DNA of 64,000 nt from Ulva prolifera (Eukaryota; Chlorophyta; Ulvophyceae; Ulvales; Ulvaceae): assembly GCA_023078555.1 (NCBI GenBank), contig CM041200.1, forward strand, positions 9,482,356 to 9,546,355. The letters are read 5' to 3'. The position numbers were made by a program, and so were the translations under genes. Below, in pieces: positions 46,700 to 61,114 of the stretch. Position 1 is the stretch's first letter, and each line of letters begins with the position of its first letter. The notes beneath the pieces were generated by a model. It saw nothing but the letters and a program-made list of their open reading frames with translations. It was not told the DNA's origin and did no database searches.

Positions 46700-49346
46700 A
46701 TGGCCGAGCCACAACTACCAATCAAAGTCACCAAGCTGACCCACCTCAATGTCGTCATTGGGGACCGCACAATCACACTATCTCTTGCGAAACTCAGCAG
46801 TGTGTCAACGGAGCAACACCTCAAAAACGTGTTCGCCGATCTTAGCAGGAAAGTGGGCAAGGTGACGCCGCTAGAACACCACACTGTACTTGGTCACAAC
46901 GGTTTAGTCGACGAAACTCTGCTTCAAATATTTACCGAGACGTACGGGGTGAAATACGAGAATGACGACTTCTGGCAAGGTCCGTGGCGCAACACGACTG
47001 GCTCCATTGAGCTTGTAGACCCCGACCTCGTGGCTAAACCAACGTCGAAGGCAGTGGGGGCACAGAAGAAGAAAGGAAGGCGAGCCTCGAAAGCGTCTAA
47101 ACAGGCATGATCCAGCTAATACTACGCATTCTGTGTGCCTCGAGGATCGTGCAGGTGGTCGGTCAAGCGATTCAATCGTTGTTACTCTGTCAGCTCGTCT
47201 CGAGAAGCACTATTGCAATGACCATGGTCTGCCCGGCTTATGTTCGGAAGGTGCATGTCGTGTACAGGCGGAAGTCAATTTGTTGCAAGAGATGGAAATG
47301 TATATGCCATACATTACTGCCGAAGCGTTCAAACATTTGGTGCATCGTCTTCCGACATTATTGGTGATGGATAAACCATCCATGTTGCTAGGATCGATTC
47401 TATCCAGAGATGTCAAAGGTCCTCTCACGGATGTTGATGCTTGGCGACCCGATGATCCGGTGCGCACCTACGGGCTACAGTCACAGCGGCGTACCTGCCG
47501 TGTAGCTCTAAATTCCCGCTTGCGCCGCTCGAACGTGTCCCCATTTTGCGCAGGACAACGTTGGACTGTTGCAACTCAGAGCAGGTCACGAAATCCAACT
47601 GGAGATGGCCGAGATCATCAGGATCATAAATGCATATGTCAGAGCAGCATGCCGAAGGCAAGACAAGTTATCTCTCGCTGGAGAGATCAGGAATAATTTG
47701 CGTTTGATGAAGAAGAGCATTGACGCAGACAATGCCAGGAAAGTCCGGCCAACTGTGTATTTGTTTTTCTTGTCGTGGGCACAACGCAAGGAGGCAGATG
47801 GTGAGCTGGATCACCTGCTGGCGGGCAAGCCGTGGCAATTTGAGCCAGATGATCGAGCACCCGTCTTATCACGGTTGAAAAAGCTCTTCGCATTCCTGAA
47901 AGGTGATGGCTTGGCCGAAAATGCGAAGGCCTTTCGAAAGACTGTGAAAGACAATCTCCTCAGCATGGCTCGTTCGGCCAAGTATAAGAAAGTAGGGTTC
48001 CATGATCTTTTGTTCATCTAAAACAATGGCGAGAGGAATGTCCGCATGATACGCATAACTACATGCAACTAGCAATTGTCACTCAAGTCTTAATTGCAGG
48101 GACTGAGGGCTCTCTTGATTGAGTTTGCATCGGAAAAGGCTCAATGTGAATCACTTCCTGCACTCCAAGTCTTCCGGCCAACATGCCTCTTGCCTACGGA
48201 TGCTGTTCCAAGTCCAGGTGATCAGATTGATTTGATTCCCGAAGCCTGGTGTGAGGATTGGGGCACTGCTACCAGCCCAACCGAGACAGCCCCCTACGGT
48301 CGCCTCACTCAGGAACTCACACCTCCACAGGCAAAGAACCAGACAGACCGGCAGCTACGAACTGATGAGAAGGAGTTGACAATGGCTGCATTATTCACAC
48401 CAGTGGGAGGAAACAGATTTAGAGGGTTCCAAACGTTCCGCGATGTCGTTGACTTTGGACTCTGGGCAGTCGCAGTTCCGCCAGTCATTGCAGTGGATGA
48501 GCTTGACCCGACTCAACCAGAAAATATTCCCATCAGGCCCCCTCGCAAAGGCTACTATTATGTCGTTGGAGCACTGATGCTGGACTGCATTCGGTGCTAT
48601 GTGGTATGCCATTGTTGCTCCAATCCATTGAGATTTGCCATAGACCAATGATGAAGGTGCTGTGCATCCAATATGTTGTGTGAACCGTTGGCAAAACAAA
48701 CATTGATGCAGGAAGTGAAGTTTGCTGCTGCCGGAATGGATTCCCCATTTGAACTGATTGAGTATTGTCAGCAAATACAGAGTATTGTACCAACGCAGCA
48801 GCCGAGCCACGAAGTGTCATCTGATGTCAAGTTCAATGAAGTGGACCTCGAATCCAACGACGAAGACTGTATGGAAAGTGATTGTGGAAGTGATGATGAT
48901 GAGGAGGAGGAAGATGTGACGTTGGCACAGCGCACAGTCAACCAGTCAGCCTCCAATCGACCTCAACGCCACGCAAGTCACAGAAGAAAGAGGGTCCTCG
49001 AGGACCTTGACACCGATGAGGAGACCACAGATGACGATATGCCAGCCTCCACAATCCCAATGAACGAGACAGAATCTTCAGGTGGTGCTGGTAAACGCCA
49101 ATACAGAGCCCCTAGCTGACAAAACGAACAAGATGGTGTGTTCCCACTTATTCCCACATGTAGCGGTGTGGTACCTGCTTCGTGTGTCAACACCTGTTTA
49201 GCCCGACCATCGATTTGCAGGACTCCCGTGCAAACATCAAGCTTCAAAAAGCTTCAACATCAAAAGCGACGGGCAAGAAGAATACGAAGTCACAAAGAAA
49301 GCCGACAGGAAGTCAGGGGAAGAGCACCCGCAGAGTGCAGCGCTAA
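46700..49346 (+). CDS. Transposon partner gene C, downstream of transposase C
   Basis: Exon 1 (46,700 to about 47,110) encodes MAEPQLPIKVTKLTHLNVVI...SLAKLSSVSTEQHLKNVF and ends in a Lys/Arg-rich tail (AQKKKGRRASKASKQ). Later likely exons are: about 47,240-47,420 (NLLQEMEMYMPYITAEAFKH); about 47,553-48,020 (IIRIINAYVRAACRRQDKLS; WAQRKEADGELDHLLAGKP); about 48,100-48,600 (FRGFQTFRDVVDFGLWAVAV); and about 48,712-49,118, strongly acidic (DDDEEEEDVTLAQR) and then basic. The last exon from 49,220 (acceptor ATTTGCAG) encodes DSRANIKLQKASTSKATGKK and more Lys/Arg residues up to the TAA at 49,344-49,346. No domain was recognised. It shares with partner genes A and B a helical core, an acidic stretch and a basic C-terminal end. 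Here it lies on the same strand as its transposase. Confidence 0.5.
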
Positions 49347-51594
49347 ATATGAACCAATTCATAAATGTGCGAGTCTTACCTGTGCTAAGCCATCTGATCA
49401 GATACCGCCTGTTGACTTCGATTGATAATCATGTCCTCCACGGAGACCCGGGTTGCCTGAATGCAATGTGAATGCAGCTGGGTGGATTCGAGGTGACCAG
49501 AAGCGCAAGTCAAGGCTGCTGATCAAGCTGCAACCGATGGGCTGATTCCTACATTATCCTGATCTGCCTTAATTTCATTATAGACGGCTGTGTTGGCTAT
49601 GTGCGGTGAGGGATCGTGTGTTGCATGTCACAGTGGCGCAGTGGCGCACATAGGATGTGGCCAGAATGATTATAGAAATACATAGGAGTGTACCATATCA
49701 CCAAACACCATGCAATGATGCTATATACGCATTTACACCGTTGTTCGCAGTGCTTTTGTATTGGCGTACCTTTGTGGAGCACCCACGACGAACTGGCGCA
49801 TGCGTTGCGGCTCGCCCTCGAGGCGCGCCGTGTACAAGGGCGTGCACCGTTTATGGCAGGTGCGCCACACGAGGTGCGCGCTTCCGCACAAGTCCACATG
49901 GCTGCTGTAACAAGCGGATATGGCTCCCTTGAAGTCAGGAAGGATACCTGGGGGTCTTCTGCGGCACGAACGTGGAGCGCAGCGCTTGAAAGTTGACGGT
50001 AGCAATCGCTCAAAGTGCACACAGATACAGTGTTTCTGTCTACACGCTCCTCATCGAATTGAGAACTACCATACCATTAATTCTGGCGCTTACCACACAT
50101 TACTGACGTTCAAGCTATACCGTATGCTCTTGCGTGGGTGGCCGTCTGCTGCACTATACATGCTCCGGGCACCCCCAGACATGCGTGAGACACCGATCAG
50201 GTACCGCAAGTGGCGCTGTACCGCCTTTCATATGACAAAAATGAAGCAAGGCATGTCTCCTGGGTGAACGCACGTCTTCCTGGCACCAGCTCGGGGGTAG
50301 TTCGGCCTGCACATCGCCTTGACACACAGCCAATGAGCACATCCGCTGTCCTTTTATTTACCCCAGGCAGAAAAACTAATTCGATAGGGATACATAACGC
50401 AATATTGGACTGGTTACATGCCATTGCGGGATCACCTCCGCTTCGGGAAAGACACTCTGTGTTCGAAGCGTGACATGCAGTACCCGTCCAGATGATATCA
50501 ATATATATATTATACCTCCACATGTACCAAGCACGCTTACATCACGCTTATAACTACATTTAAAGTCTCTCACTGCAAATTGTTAATCATTTTCCAGCTT
50601 TACAGGCGGATACACTACAATTTCCTACACAGACACGTCATACTCGAGTCGATGTCGGAGACTGCATGGTGCACCAATCAGCGTCGGAATGGTACCGTAG
50701 TGTTCACAATAAACATATCTATCACTATCTAAGCCCAAATCCACCGAAGCAGCCAACATGAAGATCTCTCTCAACGGCGCACCCGAACGGCACACCCATG
50801 GGTACGCCTGTTCGTCATGATGCCTGTGAATATTGGTTGATCGTCCACCATAGAGCCTTTTCCCGGTGGGGTGCATATCGTGTTACGGGATGTTGAGTGT
50901 CCCTGTAGGAGAGAATGTTTGCTCTGACTGACTGAGAATGTTTGCTCTGAATGTGGGAAGTGCAGGCAATGTAAGCACACACATCACTGATTCAGGCAAG
51001 CAACCAATTCCAGTCCCGTATTCACGTTCCCCAAATGGTCAACACTAGATTCCCAATCAAAGCACGTGCACGTGCGCATGCGTGCACGCCGAACACAACA
51101 CCATGTACATGTCAATTGATGCAACTCACGCCCAGCACGCTCTTGGCGACTCATTGCTGCGTGTCTACAAGTGCACGGGTCGAGTCACGAATGTATCAGT
51201 GTCCACGAGTAACGAACCATTCGTGACATGCCTGACATTTTGTGACATGCCTCACAAGCCGCACGTCAGAAATCACCATGGACTACGGCCCAGCCCTTGC
51301 TGTCCGTCGCCCCCTGTCGGACGCCATACGTATGCGGACCGGATCAGGCAGTTTATGCAAACCTCCGTTCTCCGTCCGTCGGACGGCCAACGGATCCGTG
51401 ATTTCCTCCGTTCAACGTCCAATGGAGCTCCGACGGAGAGGCTGAAGGCAACGAGCGTTGCCCTGTGACTCACCGGACGGGAAACGGAACATCCTGCCCA
51501 CCTCCGCAACATTGCCCCGATAGTCCGTGCAACCTACGTCCGGCCTCCACCGATTCTCCGAAGGCTCTCCAACTGCCCCTCCGCACACACTACG
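49347..51594. other. Spacer without a recognised gene
   Basis: Open frames are short and mutually overlapping. A 17-base direct repeat (GAGAATGTTTGCTCTGA) occurs near 50,912 and 50,935. The frame at about 49.9-50.3 kb has no domain. Confidence 0.5.
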
Positions 51595-52539
51595 TCAGCT
51601 CTCCGATTCACCGTGTCGCCATTCTCCTAGTGTTTTCAACGAGAAGGGATTATATAGGTCAATGAATCGCAAGTCCTCAAAACCTCTCGATACAAACTTC
51701 ACTTCTATGGTGTATTCACGACCCGGAGCCGTGGCAAGCAGTGCTAATGGAGTCGGCGGCATTGGCGCCAAAAACAGGCCGGCCCATATGCGGGGAACAA
51801 GAATTAGAAGGCCTAAGAGCGCCGTGGCGCCGTAGCAGACAATCGGAACCAAGTACCGGAACCACCCAAACGCTCTGATCTTGAACACATACAGTTGCGT
51901 AAACACAGATTCGCAGCCCTCTTGATGGAGCCCCTTGTAGCCCGCCTGCCAGAACCACGTGCTGATCACCCAGAAGGCAACTGTGATGGCCAGCTGTAGC
52001 GTAATGCTGCGCTCCCGTCTATCATGTGATCGCCTGGCCAGATCAAGCCGCATTGCCTCAAGGACATGCCATTGGTTGTTCTGATCAAAATTCTGGATCA
52101 GCCGTTTGCCATCTATCCTTTGTCGCAAACAGGCGCTTGCGGAACGCCAGAAATTCAATGACCCTCTGCAAGCACGAAAACTCCACCATGGCCACTTCAC
52201 CACAGTGCCCTCTTCCGGCCGCAAAGGAATCTTCAACTTTGAGTCACGTATGGGCATCACCGACAGTACTGAGCTCGCCACGACCAGGGACTGGATGAAC
52301 GCGAGCATCAGGACGCACGTGAACTCTGCTGCGTGGACGCCCTCGCCTTGCCCGAGCCTGACCAGCAGCACCACGAGGATGGCGGCGAGGGTCGCGGACG
52401 CAGCCTCGGCGTGGCCGAGCATAGAGCTTTTGCCGCCGGTGACCGATAGGATGGTGTAGGCGAGGAGCTGCAGGTAGACGCCGAGGCGCACGCCCAGGCC
52501 GAGCAGGTCCGTGTCGACGGCAGTGCATGCGTCTGCCAT
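51595..52539 (-). CDS. Multipass membrane protein of unknown function, single exon
   Basis: A 314-residue protein. The start at 52,537-52,539 (MADACTAVDTDLLGLGVRLG) is chosen because residues before it in the same frame are low-complexity and Cys/Arg-rich, and the first membrane segment follows directly. Five hydrophobic segments are visible at about residues 14-34, 46-62, 76-95, 181-199 and 228-249. A basic, aromatic-rich loop (about 100-180) includes WPWWSFRACRGSLNFWRS and a charged RRSHDRRERS stretch. The C-terminal tail is hydrophilic (EYTIEVKFVSRGFEDLRFID). The N-terminal DTDLLGLGVRLGVYLQ pattern resembles the opening of conserved hypothetical membrane proteins known from fungi and algae. 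I cannot assign a transport or enzymatic role. The frame is intact and free of introns, which makes it the best candidate for an ordinary functional gene in the window. Confidence 0.65.
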   Translation of the reverse strand: MADACTAVDTDLLGLGVRLGVYLQLLAYTILSVTGGKSSMLGHAEAASATLAAILVVLLVRLGQGEGVHAAEFTCVLMLAFIQSLVVASSVLSVMPIRDSKLKIPLRPEEGTVVKWPWWSFRACRGSLNFWRSASACLRQRIDGKRLIQNFDQNNQWHVLEAMRLDLARRSHDRRERSITLQLAITVAFWVISTWFWQAGYKGLHQEGCESVFTQLYVFKIRAFGWFRYLVPIVCYGATALLGLLILVPRIWAGLFLAPMPPTPLALLATAPGREYTIEVKFVSRGFEDLRFIDLYNPFSLKTLGEWRHGESES

Positions 52540-53393
52540 GACGTGGTGGATGATCACCTGCATGCACGCATGTGTGTGAAAAGGGCGGGCACTTATCCAT
52601 CGCACACTGTGACTGGCAGCTGGGGATGGACGCGCAGGCAGGCCGCGCCAACGTCCAAGTCCACATGTGCGGACAGAGGGAGGAAGCATGCATGCACCAT
52701 CGCAGCACCACAGAAATAGAAAGCATCTCAGGAAATGGGCACGCAGACGGTTCAGTACACTTGCACCACAGCCTGCATCCCTCGCAGAACGTGGACAAGC
52801 AATATGCATGTCCACAACACCCGCTCACCGCCGCCACCAAACCCAAACTTGAGCGCCACGTGTGCACACCCAGCGCCCTGCATGCGGGCACAAGCAGATT
52901 CGATGGCAACCGCGCTCACCGACACGCCAACATGAGCCCGCACGGCCGGGTCTGCCGACTGCAGGGCCGCGGACGCCCAGACCCCAAACCATTCCCGCAC
53001 GTGTCCGCGACGGAGCACACTCATCACCGCGCAACACCTTGCAATTGTGCACCCCGTCACTCACCCCCGATCGAGGCCAGGACCGGATCACGCCAGGGCT
53101 GTGCCGGCCGTGGCACAACCGGCAAAAGCAATGCGGCCACCCACAGCTTGAAGGCGTGCTGAACAGAGATCGAGCCGGAAATCCGGACATCAAATTTAAA
53201 AGCCAAGGGGAGATGGCGCTCAACGGGCCGAGGTTCCGTGCAGCCGTACGACACACAGTACCCATGTGTGCCAACCGTGAAAAATCAGCGCCATGCATAT
53301 CGCAGTTGTTAAAACACATCAAATACATGTTTATACGTCAGCATGTATGTACGAGACCATGTGCAAGGCAGGGATCGAGCCGTCGATCTCGGC
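52540..53393. other. No gene recognised
   Basis: This lies upstream of the membrane-protein gene on its strand and probably holds its promoter and 5' UTR. Overlapping GC-rich open frames on both strands show no domain. Confidence 0.45.
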
Positions 53394-54133
53394 GTCCCCA
53401 CCAGGGCTCTACAGGCCGGTACTTTCCTGTCGGGGAAACCGAAGCCGTACCCCTTTTTTGGTCGGGTTGGCCCCGATATGCAGCTTTCTGGATGTTGGGG
53501 TTTCCCGACGACCCCCTCAGGTTCCGTCGGGGGTGTCACAGATAAATTTCGGGTGATTTGTATTAGCATTATAAGAGTCACAAACAGAACAGGTCCAACA
53601 GTGAGCCTCATTGACCGGGCCTTGATATACATTCCATGGATACTGAAGCTGGCGATCGCGAACTTTCTTTTCAGACAATCGTGGCATATCGCCTGAGCGT
53701 TCTGCAGTCATTTTCTTCGAACAACTGGCTTTGTTGCTACCTAGGTCGGCTGATGCAGAAGTTTCGGCCGTGCGCGTGCCCTTGACCAGTGAACCCGAAC
53801 GAATTCGAACGCAAGGTTATTCTCGCAATGCGCAAGCAGAAAGCAGCACTGTTGTGACTCAACAAGTGAATACTCTTTCATTGCAATATGCATCTGGTGC
53901 CTTCGGGCCCGCTAAGCTGTCGGGACCAGGGCCGACAGAATTTCGGGATCCCGACAAGCTGTCGGCGTTTGTCGGCGGTCCCGAAAAGCACCATTGGCGG
54001 CCTGCGGGCACCCCCGCCTGCACCCCCCTGGCTTGTCGGGAAAACCGACGGCTTGCTTCGCTCACCGTCGGTTTTTTTTGCCCTTTTCCATTTTTTTGTC
54101 GGGAAACCGATCGGGATGTAGAGCCGTGGGGAC
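53394..54133. mobile_element. Candidate foldback element, about 740 bp
   Basis: The left end has GTCCCCACCAGGGCTCTACA. The right end, read inward on the other strand, has GTCCCCACGGCTCTACA. Both ends continue into copies of CGGGGAAACCGA / CGGGAAACCGA and T runs. A near-perfect hairpin AAAACCGACGG / CCGTCGGTTTT lies at 54,043-54,075. No transposase and no convincing target duplication were seen. Confidence 0.35.
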
Positions 54134-54151
54134 TCCCCACTGGCAGCTTTC

Positions 54152-54249
54152 GTGGAAGACCAGTGATAAGACCGCGCGACCACTGGACACTTGCACGTCG
54201 CGACGTGCAAGTGTCCAGTGGTCGAGCGGTCGTATCACTGGACTTCCAC
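54152..54249. repeat. 98-bp palindrome without spacer
   Basis: The two 49-bp arms meet at 54,200/54,201 (TTGCACGTCG|CGACGTGCAA) and differ at only three positions. This is a long cruciform-prone inverted repeat next to the candidate foldback element. Confidence 0.9.
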
Positions 54250-55737
54250 ACAGCGCGCGGCCAAGAGAGCGGCACGAACCCAGCAGCTAGTCAGTGTGAA
54301 CACTATGTGTACACCGCGCCGTGCCACCTGTGAACTCAAGAGCAGCCTCACGTTGCCGCGACAATGCGGATGCTCATGTGCGCGAAGCATACAAGGCATG
54401 CATGATTACAAGAGAATGAACGGGAGTAGGTCAATTCCACAAAACATTGTCATCCGGCATGTATATATGGTCATATACGACCAAGTGCATGCGATGAGAA
54501 GTGAGTCGATGAGAGTCGATCAGCTGCATGCGCAGCTGCGGCCACGGCCCGTGGCACCCATCACCATCCACAGGCTTCAAAGAAATTCTTATAATTCTCA
54601 TATATGAACTACATTTGGGTCGTCTCGGCGTCGGAGAGCGTCCATGCAAGTGGGCGGGAGTGCACGGCTGCTCCAGCAGTGCGCCCTCGGGCCGCGGGAA
54701 CAGCAGCGTGGCACGCATGAATAGGCCTAGGCGACATCAACAGCGTGCAAGAATCATACAAATGCGCGCTGTGAACTGCTGCGGGGCGCAGCGCAGCGTA
54801 TGTTCCAGCAGGATAAGGGCAGTACATGATGACGGGTGAGCCGCTCATCTGCCAGTGAAGGGGAGGACGTACCCTTGGAGACCCAAAATCCAACACAGTG
54901 ACAGGCTATACAGCCTACGAAGCACACGATCTTGCAGTCCAGCAATTGCGCAGCAAACTCCGACGAGACTAAGCAGAGGGTCACTGTGCTCGCATCGTGA
55001 AAAGCTACCTCGAGATGCGAATGTACACCTTCACGAATTCCAGACTGGGCGCCAATGAGACGCCGGTCGGCGTTCGACAGCATATGTGGAGTTGGGGCTC
55101 GGCGTGAGTGCCTCGACCGTTGACTTGCATTCCGGCCTGGCTCGGGAGGGACAGTTGCATGACGAAGTTTCGCGGCGCTATACGCGTGAGCCCGCCACTG
55201 GTATGTCGTCAGCGGTGACTTCGATGTCAATGCATGGCCTACCCAGCCAGGCTACCATCAGCAGCATCACCCACCTGACGCGCTCGTCGCCTCACCGAGA
55301 TCAAAACTCGGTCGGAGCGCGTGCAGTGGGGTTCTGGTGCTTCGGAACTGGCCAAATGCGTAAGAATATTTAGACGGAGCTCCCTCGATGTGGCCGAGTG
55401 TATCCATGGCATGGATTCCATGCCCTACAGTCTGCGCTAGTGAATTGCTGTGGTATATCCTTTTGGCCTAGAGCAAAGCAGCACATCATGGTTGAGCAAA
55501 GCCACTGAAGACCCATAATCTTCAAGCACTTCACATACACAGCACTTGCTGACTGTCGCTTGCATGGCACTGAGTGCATTCGCTAAACTGCTAAACTGCT
55601 AAACTTTATGCTGCGCACAGACAGATCTAGATAGCCCTGGGCTCTGATTTGCCAACAAGCTTACGTCTCGGCTGCAGTGCAAGCTGCAGGGGCACAACAG
55701 CCTGGGCCTGAGCTTGCCGTGTTACCTGCGGTGCTAC
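54250..55737. other. No gene recognised
   Basis: Short frames only. Nothing with a domain or splice-bounded coding signal. Confidence 0.5.
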
Positions 55738-55745
55738 CTGCGGTG

Positions 55746-55847
55746 CAGTGTTGGGTCGTCGGGCCCGATCAGATGTAACAATTACGGATATTCAGGTCTA
55801 ATTTCTGGGTGTCAGACCTGGAAATGCTCCAAAGTGACCCAACACTG
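55746..55847. mobile_element. hAT-type MITE, 102 bp, with perfect 8-bp target duplication
   Basis: The terminal inverted repeats are 12 bp and perfect (CAGTGTTGGGTC at 55,746-55,757 and GACCCAACACTG at 55,836-55,847). They are flanked by identical 8-bp sites CTGCGGTG at 55,738-55,745 and 55,848-55,855. An 8-bp duplication plus CAGTG-starting ends is the hallmark of hAT elements. It is far too short to code for a transposase, so it is non-autonomous. Confidence 0.85.
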
Positions 55848-56159
55848 CTGCGGTGCTACCTGCGGTGCTGTCCGCCTCTCTGGCCTTGTACATGTCCTCG
55901 TAACTGTGTTGTAATAATCCGCTCTCGCATTGGGAAATCCAGTGAAAAAAAAAAAGGTGCCCATCTACAGCAGTCACTGACACCCACACCAACGGTGTCT
56001 GGGTGTGTGCTTGGTTTGCATTGAACTGTCAGCCATCAGGAGGTCTCCCGTAGCCACTATGTTTGTGTCTACCAGGGTGCAGCCTGCACCTGAGATCTAT
56101 GCTTTGTGTTGTGTACTGCCCTGTCCTGCCCAGGGAGCCGCCCCAGTACTAGAGCTATA

Positions 56160-56185
56160 CCGTATCACCGCTAATTATTGAGACC
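56160..56185 (+). repeat. Left terminal inverted repeat of the TA-flanked transposon
   Basis: 26 bases, perfectly complementary to 60,093-60,118. Confidence 0.9.
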
Positions 56186-57261
56186 ACGTGCAAAATTTTC
56201 GGTGGTCCAAATTTGACCCCGCTAATTCTACGCGGCTGGTCCAAAAAGTTCAAATCCTTGATACATGCTAGTCCAATCCATTCGCGGAGTGCACTTTCAG
56301 CGGCTTTATGCCGCCGTCCCAATCGAATCGTACGGACTGCGTGTACCTACCGCTCCGCTCGTACATGCCTCGTGAAAGCGCCTCGGTATTGCTTTCTCAT
56401 TGCAGGCCGCTTGTCCAGATCCGGGCAGGCACACGCACAAACGCTGCTTGTATGATCAAACTCAATTAGAGCAACTTTGTAATGCGACTATTAGTATGAC
56501 CGTGTCGAAGGCAGTTCCTGTCGTACGAAGTTCCGGCCGTTTTGTGACAGAACTGCGGCAATAGCTCAGCCACAGCAGCAGGCTCGCTGCAATGCTGATT
56601 GACGAAGGAAGTATGGAAAGTGAAGAATGTGTCGCTGCCCTTAGCACTTCTTGATGCGGAGGCAGTGGAGCGGCCGCAACAGTACATGAAGCTAACAAGC
56701 CATGAGGCAGATCTAGAAGTCGCGGCCCACCTAGCGAACTCAAGGGAAACGAATGCATCGCTAAAATCTAATTGACTGTCCAATCATGCGCATAAATGCT
56801 AGGATCTGCAACGTCAACACGAATCTGCAACGTTATCGAGCAGCGCTCGCGGACAAGCCTGAGCCATCGAAGTCACCAGCGAAGCCATTTGGGAACGTCC
56901 AAATTTTTTCTGAGTGATGAGTTCCGGCGCTGTAAGCGAAGCTGAGGTGTGTCGCGGCCTGCCTTATCAATGTTGATCGCAACAGTTGTGCAGCGCTGCA
57001 AATAGTCACGTTGACGCCACATGCGATCACCAGCTAGCCCAGTCATGTTATCCTGCTGTACTTAAATGTCATGACACCATGACATGCAGATCTCGAAAAT
57101 CTCGTACATTGGTCGAAAAACTCAGCCTCAGCGAGAAACTGATAGCATTCTTCAATGTAGAGTCTACATCATGGACAGCTAGCCCGTGCAAATCAGAAAA
57201 ACTCAGATGGAGCTGCATCCTCTGGCAAGACAGGCAGGTGTGCTAATCTGCGGCTAGCTGC

Positions 57262-59589
<2,328 letters not shown>

Positions 59590-60092
59590 CCACTGTCTGT
59601 CTGTGTGTCGACCATTCTTTTTTTATGCTGATGTGCTTCAGAGCTGCTGAGAATTTTAACATACTGAAAGAATACAAGATAGCTTTGCTGCAGGCTTTGG
59701 TGCCAGGATCCCAGCACATGATGCAGACCCGGGCATCGTGATGGCAAGCTTGGCTCCAGCTGCTCCACTGCCCATGTGGGCGGGCAGAGGCTGCCCGAAT
59801 GATTAGTGCTGGCATCGCTGGGAATGGCAAAAATACTTAGTCCAGCGAGATGAGTGCTGGCATCGCTGGGAATGGCAAAACTACTAAGGCTTGTGCCTCA
59901 CTGCTGATAGGGTACATGCCAGATGCACATTTTCTGGTTGTAGTGCCCTGTTAAAGCATCCTAATTAATTTGACCTTTTGGACTGGTCCAATAATTAGAG
60001 TGCCCGCGGACAGTTGGTCCAATATTTAGCGGTGACCGGCCGCAGTGGTCCAATTACTTAGCGGTGACCGACAAGACGGTCCAATAATTCGA

Positions 60093-60118
60093 GGTCTCAA
60101 TAATTAGCGGTGATACGG
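60093..60118 (-). repeat. Right terminal inverted repeat of the TA-flanked transposon
   Basis: 26 bases, perfectly complementary to 56,160-56,185 and followed by the TA target site. Confidence 0.9.
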
Positions 60119-60120
60119 TA

Positions 60121-61114
60121 GTTATTCCTCGTGAGACGTCTGTCTGTGTGTGATTTCCAAGCCTACGTGTGTAACTCGAATGAAGCTTAGTTCCCCCGAG
60201 TCTCTGCCTGTCACTCTGTCTCTGTCTAGCAACATCGTATCCCACAGTCTATGCATGCTTCTTTTGCGGTGCTGCCCGCCTTGCCACCTTTCTGCTTCAG
60301 GACAATTGCAACACCCACACCAACGACAGCCTGCAATGCTGATTGCATGCCCGACTTTGCCCATGACACACAGTCACACAAGTCCGCCTGAGGGCACAGC
60401 AGGCAAGCCCCACAGTGCAGCTGCTGCTGGAGGTTGCAGGCAGCATCCGCACCAGGATGCTTACACCAGGATGCTTCACGTTGCAACACCAACATCGCAT
60501 CCTCTTGCCTGTAGCATGAGAACCCACGTACGGTTCCCTGGCAGCTCTCGCCCGCCACACATGGCTAGGAGGTGTCTTGAGCATCACAGGATCATATGCT
60601 ATGTGGCTGAGGCTGCAGTGTGTCCGTTGACGGCTGTACAGCTGCATGGCCCAAATGCATGCCGCCCAACGAGGGCACTCCCACAAGGGTACAGTCGATG
60701 GACAGTGAAACATCTACACCTCGCATGGCATGCATTTATGGGAGGGGCGCAGCCACCTGCTACTGCCGTAGCGTGCTGCATGCATGCCGCCCCATGCCAG
60801 TGCCACAGCCAGGCACAGAGATATTCTCGGCTACCTCGCCCAGACACATCTTCCCGTAATGCCATGCTATAGCCTATCCTCAAGACCTCTGCAAGCCTGG
60901 CATGCAAGCATCACTCGAGGGTGACACTGCAATTCACATGCAGGGCGCCAACATCATGACGGAAGCCGTGCGCTTGTCCGCAACCGGAACCGCACTGCCG
61001 CTGGCACAGCCTCCCCTTCAGCCACCACAGCGGCAGAGCGCTGCCAGGCGCGCCGGCGCAGTGCGGTTGTGGCCACGAGGGGTCCATTCTCAAACCGCCC
61101 GCCCCCAGCCCGCC
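60121..61114. other. Spacer downstream of the synthetase gene; possible minus-strand exon
   Basis: On the minus strand, a segment at about 60,235-60,330 after a CATTGCAG acceptor reads AVVGVGVAIVLKQKGGKAGS, possibly an exon with a membrane-like start. Nothing else is supported. Confidence 0.3.

Noticed and set aside
59640..59900. Possible pogo-type transposase remnant (residues SAGIAGNGKTTKACASLL) next to the right TIR
   Set aside because: It is only a short match, interrupted by stops and created partly by a local 45-bp duplication. Not enough to call a transposase.
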